Shown: positions 18,435-30,007, counted from the stretch's first letter. The stretch: 64,000 nucleotides of DNA from G039954875 sp039954875 (GCA_039954875.1 CP157202.1:868001-932000); one strand, 5' to 3'. A program made the numbers and translations. The notes: a model not told the origin generated them from the letters alone.

Positions 18435-20285
18435 GTAATATAATAAAAAATTACACCCTTGTTGTCCTGCTTTTAATTTAAAGCTCTATTCTTCATGTCA
18501 AACAAATTGACTTATGAAAATAAAATTCTTCATATCCCCCTAAGTTATGTCCTAGTAGCATGGTCGATACTGGCATAATCGCAGCCGGGGATAACTGTAA
18601 AAAATAACTCTTTATAAATATCTATGATGAGGCTTTGGTCTACTCCATTATGGTCTTTACGTAGAAAAAAGGTAAAGTAAAAATCAATGGAAATCTTCAA
18701 TTAGAAAAACCTTATACCAACAAAACCATGGCAAGCAGCGGTAGAAATATAATTCTACGTTACAAAACCGAGAACCAATATAGCCAAATGGATCCTCAAA
18801 GAGAAACAAAATATCAATGGACCAGCTACCGTTGAATACTCCGATCCTAAAGGTTATTATACCTTTTTTTACTTTGCCATTCAACAAAGCTTATGATCCT
18901 AATAAAAATCTAAAACACGACTTCTACGGTAATAGCAACCAGTTTAAATACAATGCTGAAAAGACCATTCAAGTATTTGAACAATCTACCTCTTAAATTC
19001 AGCAATGAGGAGTACAAAGGTAAATAGCTCAATGGGCCGTTGTGCCTAAAGGTATAAACAATAGCTTCGAAGCTACTAAAACTTATATCATTAAACCCAA
19101 TGATATAAAGTTGAAAAATAAAAAATTTTCATTATCCAGTGTGCCTATTTATAAAGTATATAAAATGGAAGGCCAGGGTCTGAAAAATATAGACCTAGGC
19201 AAGGACATCACGGAGTATGTAGATAACAAAAATAGAGAACGCTAACCTGTCAAAAGAATCATTGGGAATGATTATTTCGTATAGAAGAAATTCACGTAAC
19301 TGGGATAAATAGTTTTTTTCTTTGGAAATTCTAGAACAGCCAACGTAGATCTTTTGGAGATAAAAGATTTAAAGGAAAATACGCAAGGAATCATCATCCA
19401 AAAAAAGGAAATAAGCAAATATCAAGTCAAGAGATCCTATATGACTTCATATTCCTCCTTACTCAATGTTCATACCAATAGGGGATCCTGATGTACTTTA
19501 CACCCCTCTAAGAGAAACTATATATATGAAAATAATAAAATGGTAAAAGCACCTTCATGCATTAATGATCAAGCCAAAACCTTTTCGAAGTCAAATTATA
19601 GCATAAGTGGCCCTACGGACTATAACAACTATGTCTATATTTCGGACACAAGAGGGTTTACATATTTACAACAGATGTAGCAAAAGATGAAGGAGTTTGC
19701 AGAAGGTGAAGCACGACAACTGTTCCCTGATACTGAAAAAAAATACATTCTACAATATACAAAAAAAAGACGAATACGGCTAAGAAGACAATAAAAAACC
19801 CCTCCACAACAACCTGATCAATAGTTCTTGTACAAAGAAGCCTATAAAACTCATCATCTATCGTAGCGCCAATGATATGCTGACTCCAACAATACCTAAG
19901 TACTACAACAATAAGGGTTTAGGAGTGTGCAATTCATTTTTACCTAAAAGAAAAAGGAAACATAAAAGTATATGGTATTTACTATGATGAATCAACCAAT
20001 ACACGAAGAAGAAGGGGGTATCAATATAACTGAAGGCCCTCAAAACAATACAAAAATAAAAACCACCTAGTGTTCAGAAGCTTAAATACGTTTCAACACT
20101 ATAGTAAAAAAGTAAACATTTACGTTTTATACCAAGACGGAGTACTCTACAAAGTAGAAATAGTCTTTACTACTACACCTTATAACTTACCGTCAAATAC
20201 AGAAGTACAAACGGATACAGTACAAGTTCGAAGGAGACAAAGGACGTAAAACATTGAAGGCACCAAGTATTGTAAATCAATAATG
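18435..20285 (+). pseudogene. Decayed, unrecognised secreted-type protein gene(s)
   Basis: The plus strand keeps short coding-like pieces broken by many stops. Examples are GYYTFFYFAI near 18850, the open piece 19042-19245 (SVPIYKVYKMEGQGL), YVYISDTRGFTYLQQM near 19630, KKPIKLIIYRSANDM then YYNNKGLGVC near 19850, and KVNIYVLYQDGVLY near 20120. They look like beta-rich extracellular modules, Lys/Asn/Tyr-rich, possibly one large protein. I do not recognise a family and assign no function. The segment 20286-20620 holds only stray hydrophobic codons. Confidence 0.4.
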
Positions 20286-20629
20286 ATTATAAAAGATAAA
20301 ATAAAGTTCCTTTTCGATGTGTTTTTCTATGTTACCTTTGAATGCGGCTACAGTGTTTCAATTTTATCCCCCCCACTACTCATGATAAGTAGCATAGACG
20401 AAGCAACACCTATCTATAAATCTATCGTATTACTTTTGCTCGCAGCAGTGCTTTAGAGATCGATTTCTTATATTACCAAAAGTTACGCCTCAGTAAGCAT
20501 AATAAGGGTCCATAATATATAATAACAAAACATTCATCTTTTAAAAAGTGTTGGCTTTCATATGACTCAATATGACCGATATATAGCCCCCCCACCAAAA
20601 ACTCCAACATATCTCATATATCAGCACTT

Positions 20630-21060
20630 TTGATACCAAAACTTTTATTGAGACAAGGACGGTAAATCATCGAAAACTCAACTCCATTCAATGCCCCTCA
20701 ACATCTGACTAAGCTCTGGATACACTACATCCTCTCGAAACATATCTTCCCCCGCTACCCTTTGGACTGAAAAGCTTACTACAACAGCATCCTCTGGATA
20801 TGATAAGTTAACAAGAAAAAATAGCCAAATGTAACTACAATTCTGACAGTCCAAGACCTAAACCACCTTTGTATATTCTTGTAAAAATCATTATAAAACA
20901 CCCATGGGAAAACATCCAATTCAACCTATACGCAAAAAACTTACTGAATCAACGCAGACACCTATATTCACAGCATTATCCCTGTAAACCTTATCAATCA
21001 AATAAATTACTCAATCGCAGTCCGATACTACCTTTAAGATTTCCTCCCACATTGGGTTAA
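20630..21060 (+). pseudogene. Possible C-terminal fragment of a TonB-dependent receptor
   Basis: The plus-strand pieces NAPQHLTKLWIHY and, after several breaks, ENIQFNLYAKNLLNQRRHLY have the spacing of the last beta strands of TonB-dependent receptors, in which a NLLN(Q/K)RY block precedes the end. The 63-codon open piece 20869-21060 holds the second block. The family call is weak because the diagnostic plug and box motifs are absent. Confidence 0.35.
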
Positions 21061-21137
21061 CATTTAGGTTAAATACAAAAAATCCATTTTTATATAGCAT
21101 TCCTTGAGATACACCCCCCCCATCTGTCACTTTATTG

Positions 21138-21209
<72 letters not shown>

Positions 21210-21424
21210 GTATCTTGTGACGACAAATATAAGACCTTTTGATAAAACAATAAAATCTCCCTATATAAAATTCATCACCCAACACTTATCATAAATTTTT
21301 AATACCCCTATATTATATTTATTAATTTTATTTACTATAATTATATTAAATATACATTAATAAAAAAATTAATTTACTTTATTATATATTTAAATTAGTA
21401 TGAAAAAAAGTTATTGCTTCACAT

Positions 21425-21850
21425 GGCAGATAAATAGCATAAAAACGTCTCAATCACAGGATAAAACTCAACTATTCCGAATGCGTCGCCATGATCCACC
21501 AATTACGTGATGGAAGAAGCCCGTCACCACATCAAGACCAATCAAATCATAGAAGATATACCCGAATTGCTCGACTCATAAATTTCTCTAGTGCCGAATC
21601 GGATGCGCATCACTAGAAATATAACCAATATCGGCGGTTATCCGATACAATTGGATTCACACTTTCACTTTTACGAGAGCAATGTAGCCCTTCTATTTGA
21701 CCAAAAATGAACCGAAGGCTATCGCCCAGACATCACTTCAGGAACTTCTATTCTCATAGAACCGGGCAAAAGCCTAAAAGTAATCTTAGTAAAAACAGGA
21801 GGCTTACAAGAAATGTATAGATTCTCAGGTAAAAACAATAAAAAATAATA
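21425..21850 (+). pseudogene. Urease gamma/beta subunit remnants
   Basis: The plus strand gives MEEARHHIK and EDIPELLDS, like the end of urease gamma. It then gives RMRITRNITNIGGYPIQLDSHFHFYESN and ITSGTSILIEPGKSLKV, which follow the beta-subunit pattern VTNxxDRPVQIGSHYHFxEVN...RxEPG. Stops interrupt the frames and most of gamma is missing. Urease splits urea to ammonia and carbamate with a nickel centre. Nothing functional can be made here. The 200 bp before it are extremely AT-rich. Confidence 0.7.
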
Positions 21851-21854
21851 ATAT

Positions 21855-22800
21855 AAAAACCATCGACCTAAAGACATATGCCAAGATATATGGTCCGACC
21901 ACTGGCGACAAAATACGCCTGAAAGATACTTATCTTTGGATTGAAATCTAAAAAGACAATACCCTTTACAGTGACAAATACGTATTCGGTAGTGGCAAAA
22001 CTATTCGTGATGGGATGCCCCCTAGCCACCCGATATTAAAGCGTGTTCGATATAGTGATCACCAACGCAATTATCATCGATATCTAGAGCATAGTCAAGG
22101 TTGATATCGGTATCAAAGACGGTCTTATTGTCGACATTGGTCAGGCAGGAAAACCCTATACGATGGACAACGTTACACCAGGTATGTGCATAGGTTTAAG
22201 TACTGAGATGATCTCAACTAAGAACAGAATCATTCCAGATAAATGCGTAGAGAGCAATATGCACTATATTTACCCTCAACTATTTGATGTAGCGCCTTAC
22301 ACAATGGCACGACGACCATCATCGGCAGTGGATCAGACCCAGCCACAGATGCCCCTAGCGATTAATTGCACCTCTGGAGTCTAAAACATCCAACAGGTGC
22401 TCAAAGCCATCTACCACGCCCCGATCAACTTGGTTTTTCTGAACCGTGGAAAAATCTCTCGCCCAGAAGCTCTAATCGAACAGATAGAAGCTGGTGCTGG
22501 CGGACTCAAGATCCCATGAAGACTGGGTGGCAGTGCCCCCTATGTGATCGACAAATACTTGAGGGTACCTACGAAGCACTAGACATACAGATAAACATTC
22601 ACACAGACACACTAAACGAAACGGGATGTGTTCGAGGATAGCATCAAAACGTTCGATGGACGTACGATACACACATATCACACCTAAGCTATACCACCTT
22701 TTAAGGGGGATTCTTTTATAGGCGGCGGTAGTGGGGGTAGTGCTAAGCTGTCATCTTCAATAAATCCTACGGTCATCCAAGCCCTCAAATAAATTTTACA
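21855..22800 (+). pseudogene. ureC: Urease alpha subunit remnant
   Basis: Several frames combine into the N-terminal half of urease alpha. TIDLKTYAKIYGPTTGDKIRL gives the start, then VDIGIKDGLIVDIG. An HYIYPQLFDVA block corresponds to the family HxHxIxPQQ metal site, with its first His lost. PINLVFLNRGK and IEAGAGGLKIP follow, the latter where active enzymes have the carbamylated lysine region. Then come VFEDSIKTFDGRTIHTYH and a last block, SSSINPT. The rest of the 570-residue protein, including the catalytic flap, is gone. Stops and frameshifts occur throughout. Confidence 0.82.
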
Positions 22801-23050
22801 AAAAGATCCCACAAAGCTTTTCAATTACAAAGAGCTCAAAAGTTGGTACAGTTCAAGCCAAGCAGTGATATCATAAGTTAGACTAAGGAACTTACCTACC
22901 TCTTATCCCTGGTGGGGATCCAATTGGAATTCACAAAAGATACAAGAATATAGTGGTACGCGGTGATCAACCTGGATTACTTTTCTGTTCAAGTAGAACG
23001 ACTTCCCACAGTCCATGACCGCCGACTAAGTACCCAAAAAATCCTTAAAT
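22800..23050 (+). other. Possible remnant of an RNase R N-terminus
   Basis: The pieces ILQKDPTKLFNYKELK and TKELTYLLSLVG recall the helical N-terminal domain of Bacteroidota RNase R (NPxKxFNYKQ...). No catalytic RNB or S1 sequence follows, so the call is tentative. Confidence 0.22.
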
Positions 23051-23059
23051 CATATTAGA

Positions 23060-23625
23060 AAAAATATCAATAACTTTATGGATACTAGTATGAATAAATT
23101 CAGACCTATAGACGAAGTCGATCGTGCATTTACGGGGGAAGGGGGCTACGGCACTATAGCAATTCAATAATTCCAAAGGAGTAATCATTAGCAATTAGCA
23201 TCAAAATACCATTCAACAATGGTTATATCATCGTATCAGACATCAATAATAGATCATGGATATTCACTACAATAAGAAACTAGGTAGATGGTGATCATCC
23301 CGTCAGTGGCGATCGAAAATTAGGTTACAACCAAAACGGTGATGGCTCTTATACTTCCTATACATAAAAAATTAATATAATTACCAAGTAAATTCAATAA
23401 AATAGTATCTAGTATAATAGTCACGGCTTTATATAATGAAAATACTTTTGCTAAATATGATAGATTATGGAAGTCTTTTCAAAGTAGTATTTCAAGCTTT
23501 ATCAGCAGCAATGGTGGTTGAGTAAACGTACAAGCCCCACAAATCAGCAGACCCTACTTACAAAAGGTTAAAGACGTACCGACACGCAAAAGACCTATCA
23601 ATGATTTAGGGTGTAAGTAAATACA
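23060..23625 (+). pseudogene. Remnant of a Bacteroidota hypothetical protein (HPVSGxR motif)
   Basis: Plus-strand pieces read NGYIIVSDINNRSWIFTT, HPVSGDRKLGYNQNGDGSYT and, about 200 bp later, YDRLWKSFQSSISSF with NGG and VPTRKRPINDLGC. I recall this block order from uncharacterised Bacteroidota proteins that have an HPVSGNRxFG motif. No function is known to me. Multiple stops and a frameshift make it a pseudogene. Confidence 0.5.
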
Positions 23626-23639
23626 AAAGACTTATAAAT

Positions 23640-25440
23640 AAAATATAATAAAATTACTATTGATTCCTTTATTTATTGTTTCTTTTTATTTAAAGTCATC
23701 TTACTGATTTATGGTCCTGGCATGTATTGGAGAAGGAGAGCAACCTTTGCTTTTTACGAATACTTCCCCCTTTTAATTATTATATCAATTTATTACTTTT
23801 ATTTAAAAAGATGCGGTAATATTCAATGGAAACGGTATACAGTTGCTTTAGGGTGATCTTTATTCTGTAACTTAATTATATTGATCATTACAATAAATAT
23901 TAAAAAAACACATCTTACCCCCATATAGTCATGGCATATGTAATAGTAAGAGCCATATCTATAGCTTGGTTAAATAACTTATTTTTTTTTACGTTCCTAC
24001 CCCTAAGAAGGAGACTTTTCTTTTTTTATCAACATCTTTAGAGAAACGATCTTTTATTGATTAATAATAGTTTTTTTTTTAAATCAAAAACACTAAATAA
24101 AAGATTAAAAAACTATGATTTTTATTTCATATTATTTATTATATATTTTAATTATTTTTTAATATTATTTATATTATAAAATCATATTTAGGGTCTATGT
24201 AAAGGTAGATTAAAAAACCTTATTACATAGTAAATATACTTTTTATTAAACTTCTTATTTTTTTCGGTTTGGGTATGATTATTTGAATTTGAACGTATCC
24301 CGATGGATAGGAGATTTATTTTATCATAATAGGTTTATATGATTTACTAACAGGTTTACCCATAGCAATCTTGTAATGATGGTTTTTTTAGAAAGGATAT
24401 TATTCCAAAAACAAAGGCTAACTCGCAGGATGGATAGCCTAAACTTTTAAGAATAAAGAAAATTCCCCTAAACCCATGAACCCATATAATTCCTTAATAC
24501 ACACGCAGCTAACACACCTTATCAATACAATGGATCAACACATTATAAATCCTTACCAAGTCAATATCATTCACCAGAGCATATTGAAAGGAACCGATAC
24601 TTCAGACTTTTCTTCATCCATGTGATTTATGATACTTCCATGATATAAGTATAAAAGTATTGTATTTCGAATACACTACTTGCGATAATACAAAACTATA
24701 TCTCCACAACTATTAAAACTAACAAAAACAAAGACTTATATCCATCGATAGGAGCTGCTTGATTATAGCCATTTTCTTCGAAAGAAAATCCCTCTTCTGA
24801 GACCACCCCTTTACGAGAAACGACAACAATTTCTTGTTCCACCATACCTAAGTGGATCATTACTAGAGAGGGTAGAACTCTTTCTTTGGAAATATGGATT
24901 CACAAAATATTCCTCAGGATAAATAGCTTTATATTTACCCACCCCACATATTTCCCCGTTTGAATATTGGGATGGCGATCGGAAACGACCCCATAAAAAA
25001 CGGATCACATTTCCTACTATGACGATCACATTAGAAAATAAAATCATGTTGTGCAAACCTATCAAAAGAGCAGATCGAAAAGGTAAAACTGAAAAATAAC
25101 AATCAAATTTTAATTTTCATGATTATAAGTATATTGGGTTAAATCCATTATGCCCTCGATCAAGTAGAACTTCAGTACTTTCATTTTCACAATGCAAACT
25201 TGATTCGGACAATTATCGGTAACGGACATAAACAAATATCTATATTTTTTTTAATAAATACGATTTATAATTAAATAATAAATAATATAGGCTATAATAA
25301 AACTGAGTATATAATAAAAAAAATGATCATGCTAAAGCAATCCTCAAATGCATCAAAGTCCTTCATTCGACACAAAATTAAAACGATCCAACCCTTTTCC
25401 ATCACTCACCATACACCATAAGTTTTATAAGTAATTTTGC
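23640..25440. other. AT-rich stretch with one unassigned minus-strand remnant
   Basis: Most of this 1.8 kb is poly-A/T-rich with no sustained frame. On the minus strand, 25065 to about 24740 gives a membrane-like piece (IVIVGNVIRFLWGRFRSP, then YPEEYFVNPYF). After a frameshift it continues as VVSRKGVVSEEGF and a hydrophobic end. The continuity across a shift suggests a true dead gene, but I cannot name the family. Confidence 0.35.
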
Positions 25441-25447
25441 TATCACC

Positions 25448-26542
25448 ATGTTTCTGGAAAGCATACAAACACTTCATTTTAAAAATTTGAAAAATATCGA
25501 GTAGGTGTTTTCATCCAAAATCAATTATTTTATCGGTCAAAACGGAGTAGACAAGACTAATCTATTAAATACGATTCGTTATCTGTCCTTTGACAACAGT
25601 TACTTACATCTCAGTAAACAACAAAATGTTTATTTCAAAAAAAACTTTTTACTAATCGAGGGGCGCTTTAAAAATGACGGATGCGAAGAGACAGTGAGTT
25701 ACGCTCTGAGAAAGGGCAAAAAGAAAACACTAAAAAAAACAACAAGATCTACACCCGTATGATCGATCACATAGGCCAATATTACTTAGTAGTCGTCTCG
25801 CTATATAATCATGACTGGATCATCCCCGAAGGGAGCAAGACCCGGCGAAAATTTATCGACAATGTCATTTCACGGTCAGACAAAGACTATTTGTACACAC
25901 TAAGCGGGTGTCAAAATACCCTACCACAACGCAACGCATTACTCAAAAATTTCAGCTAGCCACAACATACCCGATAGAGAGACCTTGGACATCTACAAAA
26001 TCGTCAAATGGATACACTCAGACACACCATCTACGAAAAGCAAAAAGAATTCCTAACATATTTAGTGCTAGTTTTTCAGGAACATTACATAAAAATTATT
26101 GATACACGAGAACCATCCAACTTTATTAACAACACTTCACTAAAAGATACTTCTTTGCGCGAACCCCTCCTATCAAATTGGCAAAAAGACTTCTCACTAC
26201 AATACACTTTCGTAGATATCCACAAAGACGACCTAGAGCTCCTCATCCAAGGCAAGCCGGTAAAAATATTAGGATTACAAGGGCAGCAAAAACATTTCCT
26301 CATCGCACAAAAACTGGCTCAATTTAACTTCATTAAAAAAAATCTAGACTCTATACCATCTTCCTATTATCCAACATTTTTAACAAATTAGACAAACAAC
26401 ACGCAGACCGGCTGATCCAGCTGGCCAATGAAGCCATTTCGGTCAGATTTTCATCCCCGATACCGTACCCACCCGAAACTCATGGAGATGATCGTCAGTC
26501 CTATTGTAAGATGAATACAAAATATTTTATCTGAAACCATGA
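25448..26542 (+). pseudogene. recF: DNA replication/repair protein RecF, broken
   Basis: The ATG at 25448 starts LESIQTLHFKNLKNIE, the RecF N-terminus, and a TAG stop follows at 25501. The next open piece contains the Walker A region as GQNGVDKTNLL, where the family has GxNGxGKTNLL, so the key Gly is Asp. A frameshift leads to EGSKTRRKFIDNVIS and QRNALLKNF, then another frame with QYTFVDIHKDDLELL and GLQGQQKHFLIAQKLAQF. The end pieces are NKLDKQHADRLIQL and DEYKIFYLKP. Together they cover the whole 360-residue protein. RecF loads RecA at gapped DNA. The degenerate stop overlaps the ATG of the DUF721 gene by four bases (ATGA), preserving the ancestral coupling. Confidence 0.88.
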
Positions 26543-26826
26543 AAAAGAATGAATATTCGCTCAAAGAAGCCTTCCAAGAGATGTTTGAAGAATACAAGAT
26601 GAAAGAAAAGATCATCGCAGTGAAAGCTGTATCATCTTGGAGTAAAGTGATGGGGCCTTATATCGAAAAGTACACGGAAAAGGTCTCTATAAAAAACCGC
26701 AGCCTACACATCAAATTGAGTTCACCTGCATTAAAACAAGAACTCAGCTTCGGTAAACAACACATCATATCATTGATCAATCAAGAATTGAACGAAGACT
26801 TTATCCAAAAGGTCTACTTAACGTGA
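26539..26826 (+). CDS. DUF721 domain-containing protein (DciA-like)
   Basis: This 95-residue protein matches DUF721: an N-terminal helix (LKEAFQEMFEEYKMKEKI), a WSKVMGPYIEKYT segment, then SLHIKLSSPALKQELSFGKQHIISLIN. The family contains DciA, which helps replicative helicase loading in many bacteria that lack DnaC. The short Bacteroidota version is usually found directly after recF, as here. It stays open although recF is dead, so its role is probably independent of RecF. The original expression signal may have been inside or upstream of recF. Confidence 0.85.
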   Translation: MKKNEYSLKEAFQEMFEEYKMKEKIIAVKAVSSWSKVMGPYIEKYTEKVSIKNRSLHIKLSSPALKQELSFGKQHIISLINQELNEDFIQKVYLT

Positions 26827-26954
26827 ATCGTGAATCAAGATCTATTATACACCTTCACCCGAGCACAATGAAGCCATGACATAGTCTATGAAATAGGTAA
26901 AGGTCCACTTTCCAAAATTTTGATTTACTTTAGAATCCGATTTCAGCTTTACAT

Positions 26955-27965
26955 ATGGAAAAAACACACAAAAACCTACAAACCCTCAGAGTGTTGACAG
27001 GGATACAAAGCACTGGCATACCCCACCTAGGCAACCTACTCGGTGCTATCTTACCAGCCATCGCCATGGCTAATGCCTCCTCAACACCTTCATTCATATT
27101 CATCGCCGATCTGCATTCACTCACACAAATCAAAAATGCTGCGCTTTTGAGATTAAACACCTACCAAGTGGCTGCCGCGTGGATGGCATGCGGATTACAA
27201 ACAGACAATGCGGTCTTCTTCAGGCAATCCGACGTACCAGAAGTCACTGAACTGGCTTGGTATCTCAGTTGTTTTTTTTCCTATCAAAGACTTACGCTAG
27301 TGCACTCGTTCAAAGACAAAGCAGATCGTTTACAGAACGTCAATGCCGGCCTATTCACCTACCCCATGCTGATGGCAGCTGACATCTTACTTTACGATGC
27401 ACAAATAGTACCTGTGGGCAAAGATCAACTACAACACCTTGAGATCACCCGTGATGTAGCCGAACGCTTCAATCGTAAAATGGGCAAAACTTTCGTATTA
27501 CCTAAAGCCAAGGTAGAAGAAAACACCATGTACGTACCAGGCACAGATGGACAAAAGATGAGCAAGTCCAAAGGCAATATCATAGACATCTTCTCTCCAG
27601 ACAAAATATTAAAAAAACAGATTATGGATATACAAACGGATAGTAAACCTCTGGAAGCATCCAAAGATCCGGATACAGATCAGATCTTTAGCCTCTACAA
27701 ACTATTGGCTCATAGAGAAGAAATCGAACACATGAGGAGAAGCTATCTAGCAGGAGGCCATGGATATGGCCATGCCAAAACATCCTTATACGAGTGTATT
27801 TTAGAAAAATTTTCAGAAGAACGGAAACGATTCGTCGATTTCATGAAAAATAAAATCATCCTAAAAAATACCTTAGGCCAAGGCGCTCAAAGAGCCCGAA
27901 AAGTTGCCCGTGCTACGCTTGATCGAGTACGAACCGCCCTAGGCAACACACACAATAGGCTCTGA
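26955..27965 (+). CDS. trpS: Tryptophanyl-tRNA synthetase
   Basis: The 336-residue class I synthetase has the HIGH-equivalent in TGIPHLGNLLGA near residues 20-31 and KMSKSKGN near residue 200, plus the family blocks FIADLHSLT, YPMLMAADILLY and VGKDQLQHLEITRDVAERFN. It charges tRNA-Trp with tryptophan and should be essential. It lies 128 bp after the DUF721 gene, and the sulfatase gene starts 20 bp downstream, so the last two are probably co-transcribed. Confidence 0.96.
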   Translation: MEKTHKNLQTLRVLTGIQSTGIPHLGNLLGAILPAIAMANASSTPSFIFIADLHSLTQIKNAALLRLNTYQVAAAWMACGLQTDNAVFFRQSDVPEVTELAWYLSCFFSYQRLTLVHSFKDKADRLQNVNAGLFTYPMLMAADILLYDAQIVPVGKDQLQHLEITRDVAERFNRKMGKTFVLPKAKVEENTMYVPGTDGQKMSKSKGNIIDIFSPDKILKKQIMDIQTDSKPLEASKDPDTDQIFSLYKLLAHREEIEHMRRSYLAGGHGYGHAKTSLYECILEKFSEERKRFVDFMKNKIILKNTLGQGAQRARKVARATLDRVRTALGNTHNRL

Positions 27966-27985
27966 CAAGCCTAAAAAAATTGGAA

Positions 27986-29935
27986 ATGCGTAACAATAGA
28001 TCATCACTCCTCATCAGTTTCATCATAATCTTTTTGATCATTTCGTTTGGGGTCAGGGTAGCTTTGACTACAATGTCTTTTCCATATACCGAGCTTACCA
28101 TTCTATCTACCCTACGGACATTTTCAGTTGGATCCTTTTTTGATCTCGGAGTCAGCCTATTCCTCTCCGTCCCCTATGCGGTCTACTTATGTCTTTGCCC
28201 AAAACATCTCATAGGTACATTCGTAGATCGGGCGATATCCATTTTCATATACGTACTGATGCTCTTGATCATTTGTCTAGCTTTTTTCGCGGAATTCCCC
28301 TTTTGGGAAGAATTCAACGCCCGTTTTGATTTCATTGCAGTGGATTATCTAATATATACCCATGAAGTGGTACAAAATATCCAAGAATCTTATCCCCTAT
28401 CCCTCCTCATCGGAGGAATATTGCTTTGTGTAACTGCTTTGACCTTCATCATCCACAGAATGGGCGTTTTTAAGAAAACCTTCCAAGAAAAGGTCGGGAT
28501 GAAAAAAAGAGGCCTTGTGCCAATGATCGTCATCTTAGGAGCTATATATTACGCATTATTCATCGCTAATGCCGACGCCGAACACTCAATCAATCGCTAT
28601 CAAAACGAACTTTCTAAAGCCGGGATTTATTCCTTCTTTGACGCCTTCCGCAGCAATGAACTCAACTACGAAGTGTATTACAAAACACGAGAGCTTAGCA
28701 CCGTATGGAAAGAAACACAAGAACTGTTAAAATCCGACCATGTATCCTTCTCCTCAAAAAATAAACTTTTACGAAAGATCACCCCACCTGGTATAGAGAT
28801 CCGACCAAACATTATCCTAATACTTATGGAAAGCATGAGTGCTAACTTCATGGAACGTTACGGTAATAATCAAAAACTTACACCCACCTTGGATATTCTC
28901 AGCCGGAAGAGCCTCACCTTTGACGGCCTTTTTGCCACAGGAACACGCACAGTACGAGGTATAGAGGCCATTTCCTTGAGCATCCCTCCTACCCCTGGAC
29001 AGAGCATTGTCAAACGTAGGTACAATACCCAGCTGTACAGTATAGGGAAAGTATTTCGGGACAAAGGTTACAGCAACAAATTTATTTACGGAGGCGATGG
29101 CTTTTTTGACAATATGAATCAATTCTTTGGTAACAACGGTTTTAGCATCATAGACCGAGGTCGAGGATATCTTATGGGTGATGATTTTAAAGCTCAAAGA
29201 GAAAATATCCAAAACGAAGAGGTGAGCTTTGAAAATGCCTGGGGTATCTGTGATGAAGACATCTATCGACGTGTATTGAAAGAGGCTGATCGAGACGCCC
29301 AGTCAAAGACACCATTTTTCTACTTCATTTTAACCACCTCCAACCATCGACCGTATACTTACCCTAAAGGTAAGATCGATATCCCTTCTGGATCGGGCAG
29401 AGCCGGCGCTGTAAAATACAGCGACTATGCGATTAAAAAAATCATTACACAAGCCTCCCAAAAACCATGGTTCCAAAACACAGTCTTTGTCATCATAGCC
29501 GATCATTATGCCAGCAGCGCTGGTAAAAATGAGATCAATGTGGGCAAGTATCACGTGCCAGGGATGATATATAACATACCTAACTTACCACCTAAAACAG
29601 TGAAAACCTTATGCTCCCAGGTAGATATATTTCCCACATTATTTAATTTGCTCAACTGGTCATATGAAAGCAAAATGTATGGAAAAGACATCTTGAAAAT
29701 GTCTCCTGAAGAATCCAGAGCTTTTGTATCTACCTATCAAAAACTGGGCTTGATGAAACAAGACCGATACCTAGCCATATTGAGTCCTAAAAAGACGGCT
29801 CAAGTATATCGATGGGATGCGCAAAAAAACCTCCTCACGCCTGTAAAGGCCAATCAAAAATTGATCAATGAAACGATCAACTACTACCAATCGGCTTATC
29901 AGTTATATAAAACAAAGCTTTACCGCCATCGATAA
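27986..29935 (+). CDS. LTA synthase family membrane sulfatase-like protein
   Basis: The 649-residue protein has about five N-terminal membrane helices (to residue 200) and a large extracytoplasmic alkaline-phosphatase/sulfatase domain from about 270. Expected residues are seen: the metal-site Glu in LILMESMSANF, the nucleophile Thr in FATGTRTVRGIE (about residue 322), and the late DH pair in VIIADHYAS. Family members transfer phosphoglycerol or phosphoethanolamine onto surface glycans or lipids. In a Gram-negative with LPS genes, decoration of an outer-layer glycan is more likely than lipoteichoic acid synthesis; this is inference. I use the ATG at 27986; a TTG two codons earlier is also in frame. 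It is intact among decayed neighbours. Confidence 0.88.
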   Translation: MRNNRSSLLISFIIIFLIISFGVRVALTTMSFPYTELTILSTLRTFSVGSFFDLGVSLFLSVPYAVYLCLCPKHLIGTFVDRAISIFIYVLMLLIICLAFFAEFPFWEEFNARFDFIAVDYLIYTHEVVQNIQESYPLSLLIGGILLCVTALTFIIHRMGVFKKTFQEKVGMKKRGLVPMIVILGAIYYALFIANADAEHSINRYQNELSKAGIYSFFDAFRSNELNYEVYYKTRELSTVWKETQELLKSDHVSFSSKNKLLRKITPPGIEIRPNIILILMESMSANFMERYGNNQKLTPTLDILSRKSLTFDGLFATGTRTVRGIEAISLSIPPTPGQSIVKRRYNTQLYSIGKVFRDKGYSNKFIYGGDGFFDNMNQFFGNNGFSIIDRGRGYLMGDDFKAQRENIQNEEVSFENAWGICDEDIYRRVLKEADRDAQSKTPFFYFILTTSNHRPYTYPKGKIDIPSGSGRAGAVKYSDYAIKKIITQASQKPWFQNTVFVIIADHYASSAGKNEINVGKYHVPGMIYNIPNLPPKTVKTLCSQVDIFPTLFNLLNWSYESKMYGKDILKMSPEESRAFVSTYQKLGLMKQDRYLAILSPKKTAQVYRWDAQKNLLTPVKANQKLINETINYYQSAYQLYKTKLYRHR

Positions 29936-30007
29936 TAGAGACTATTCCAAAAAAAGAACATTGCAAAAGTAATATTTCTTTAACCTTAATCAACCTTTTT
30001 GAATACA

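Noticed and set aside
19042..19245. 67-codon plus-strand ORF as a stand-alone gene
   Set aside because: Coding-like sequence extends on both sides across stops, so it is a surviving piece of a larger dead gene.
22800..23050. RNase R gene
   Set aside because: Only a short resemblance to the N-terminal domain; no catalytic domain follows. Kept as a low-confidence remnant only.
24811..25065. 84-codon minus-strand ORF as an intact membrane protein gene
   Set aside because: The coding-like sequence continues in another frame past its stop, so it is part of a broken gene and not a complete small one.
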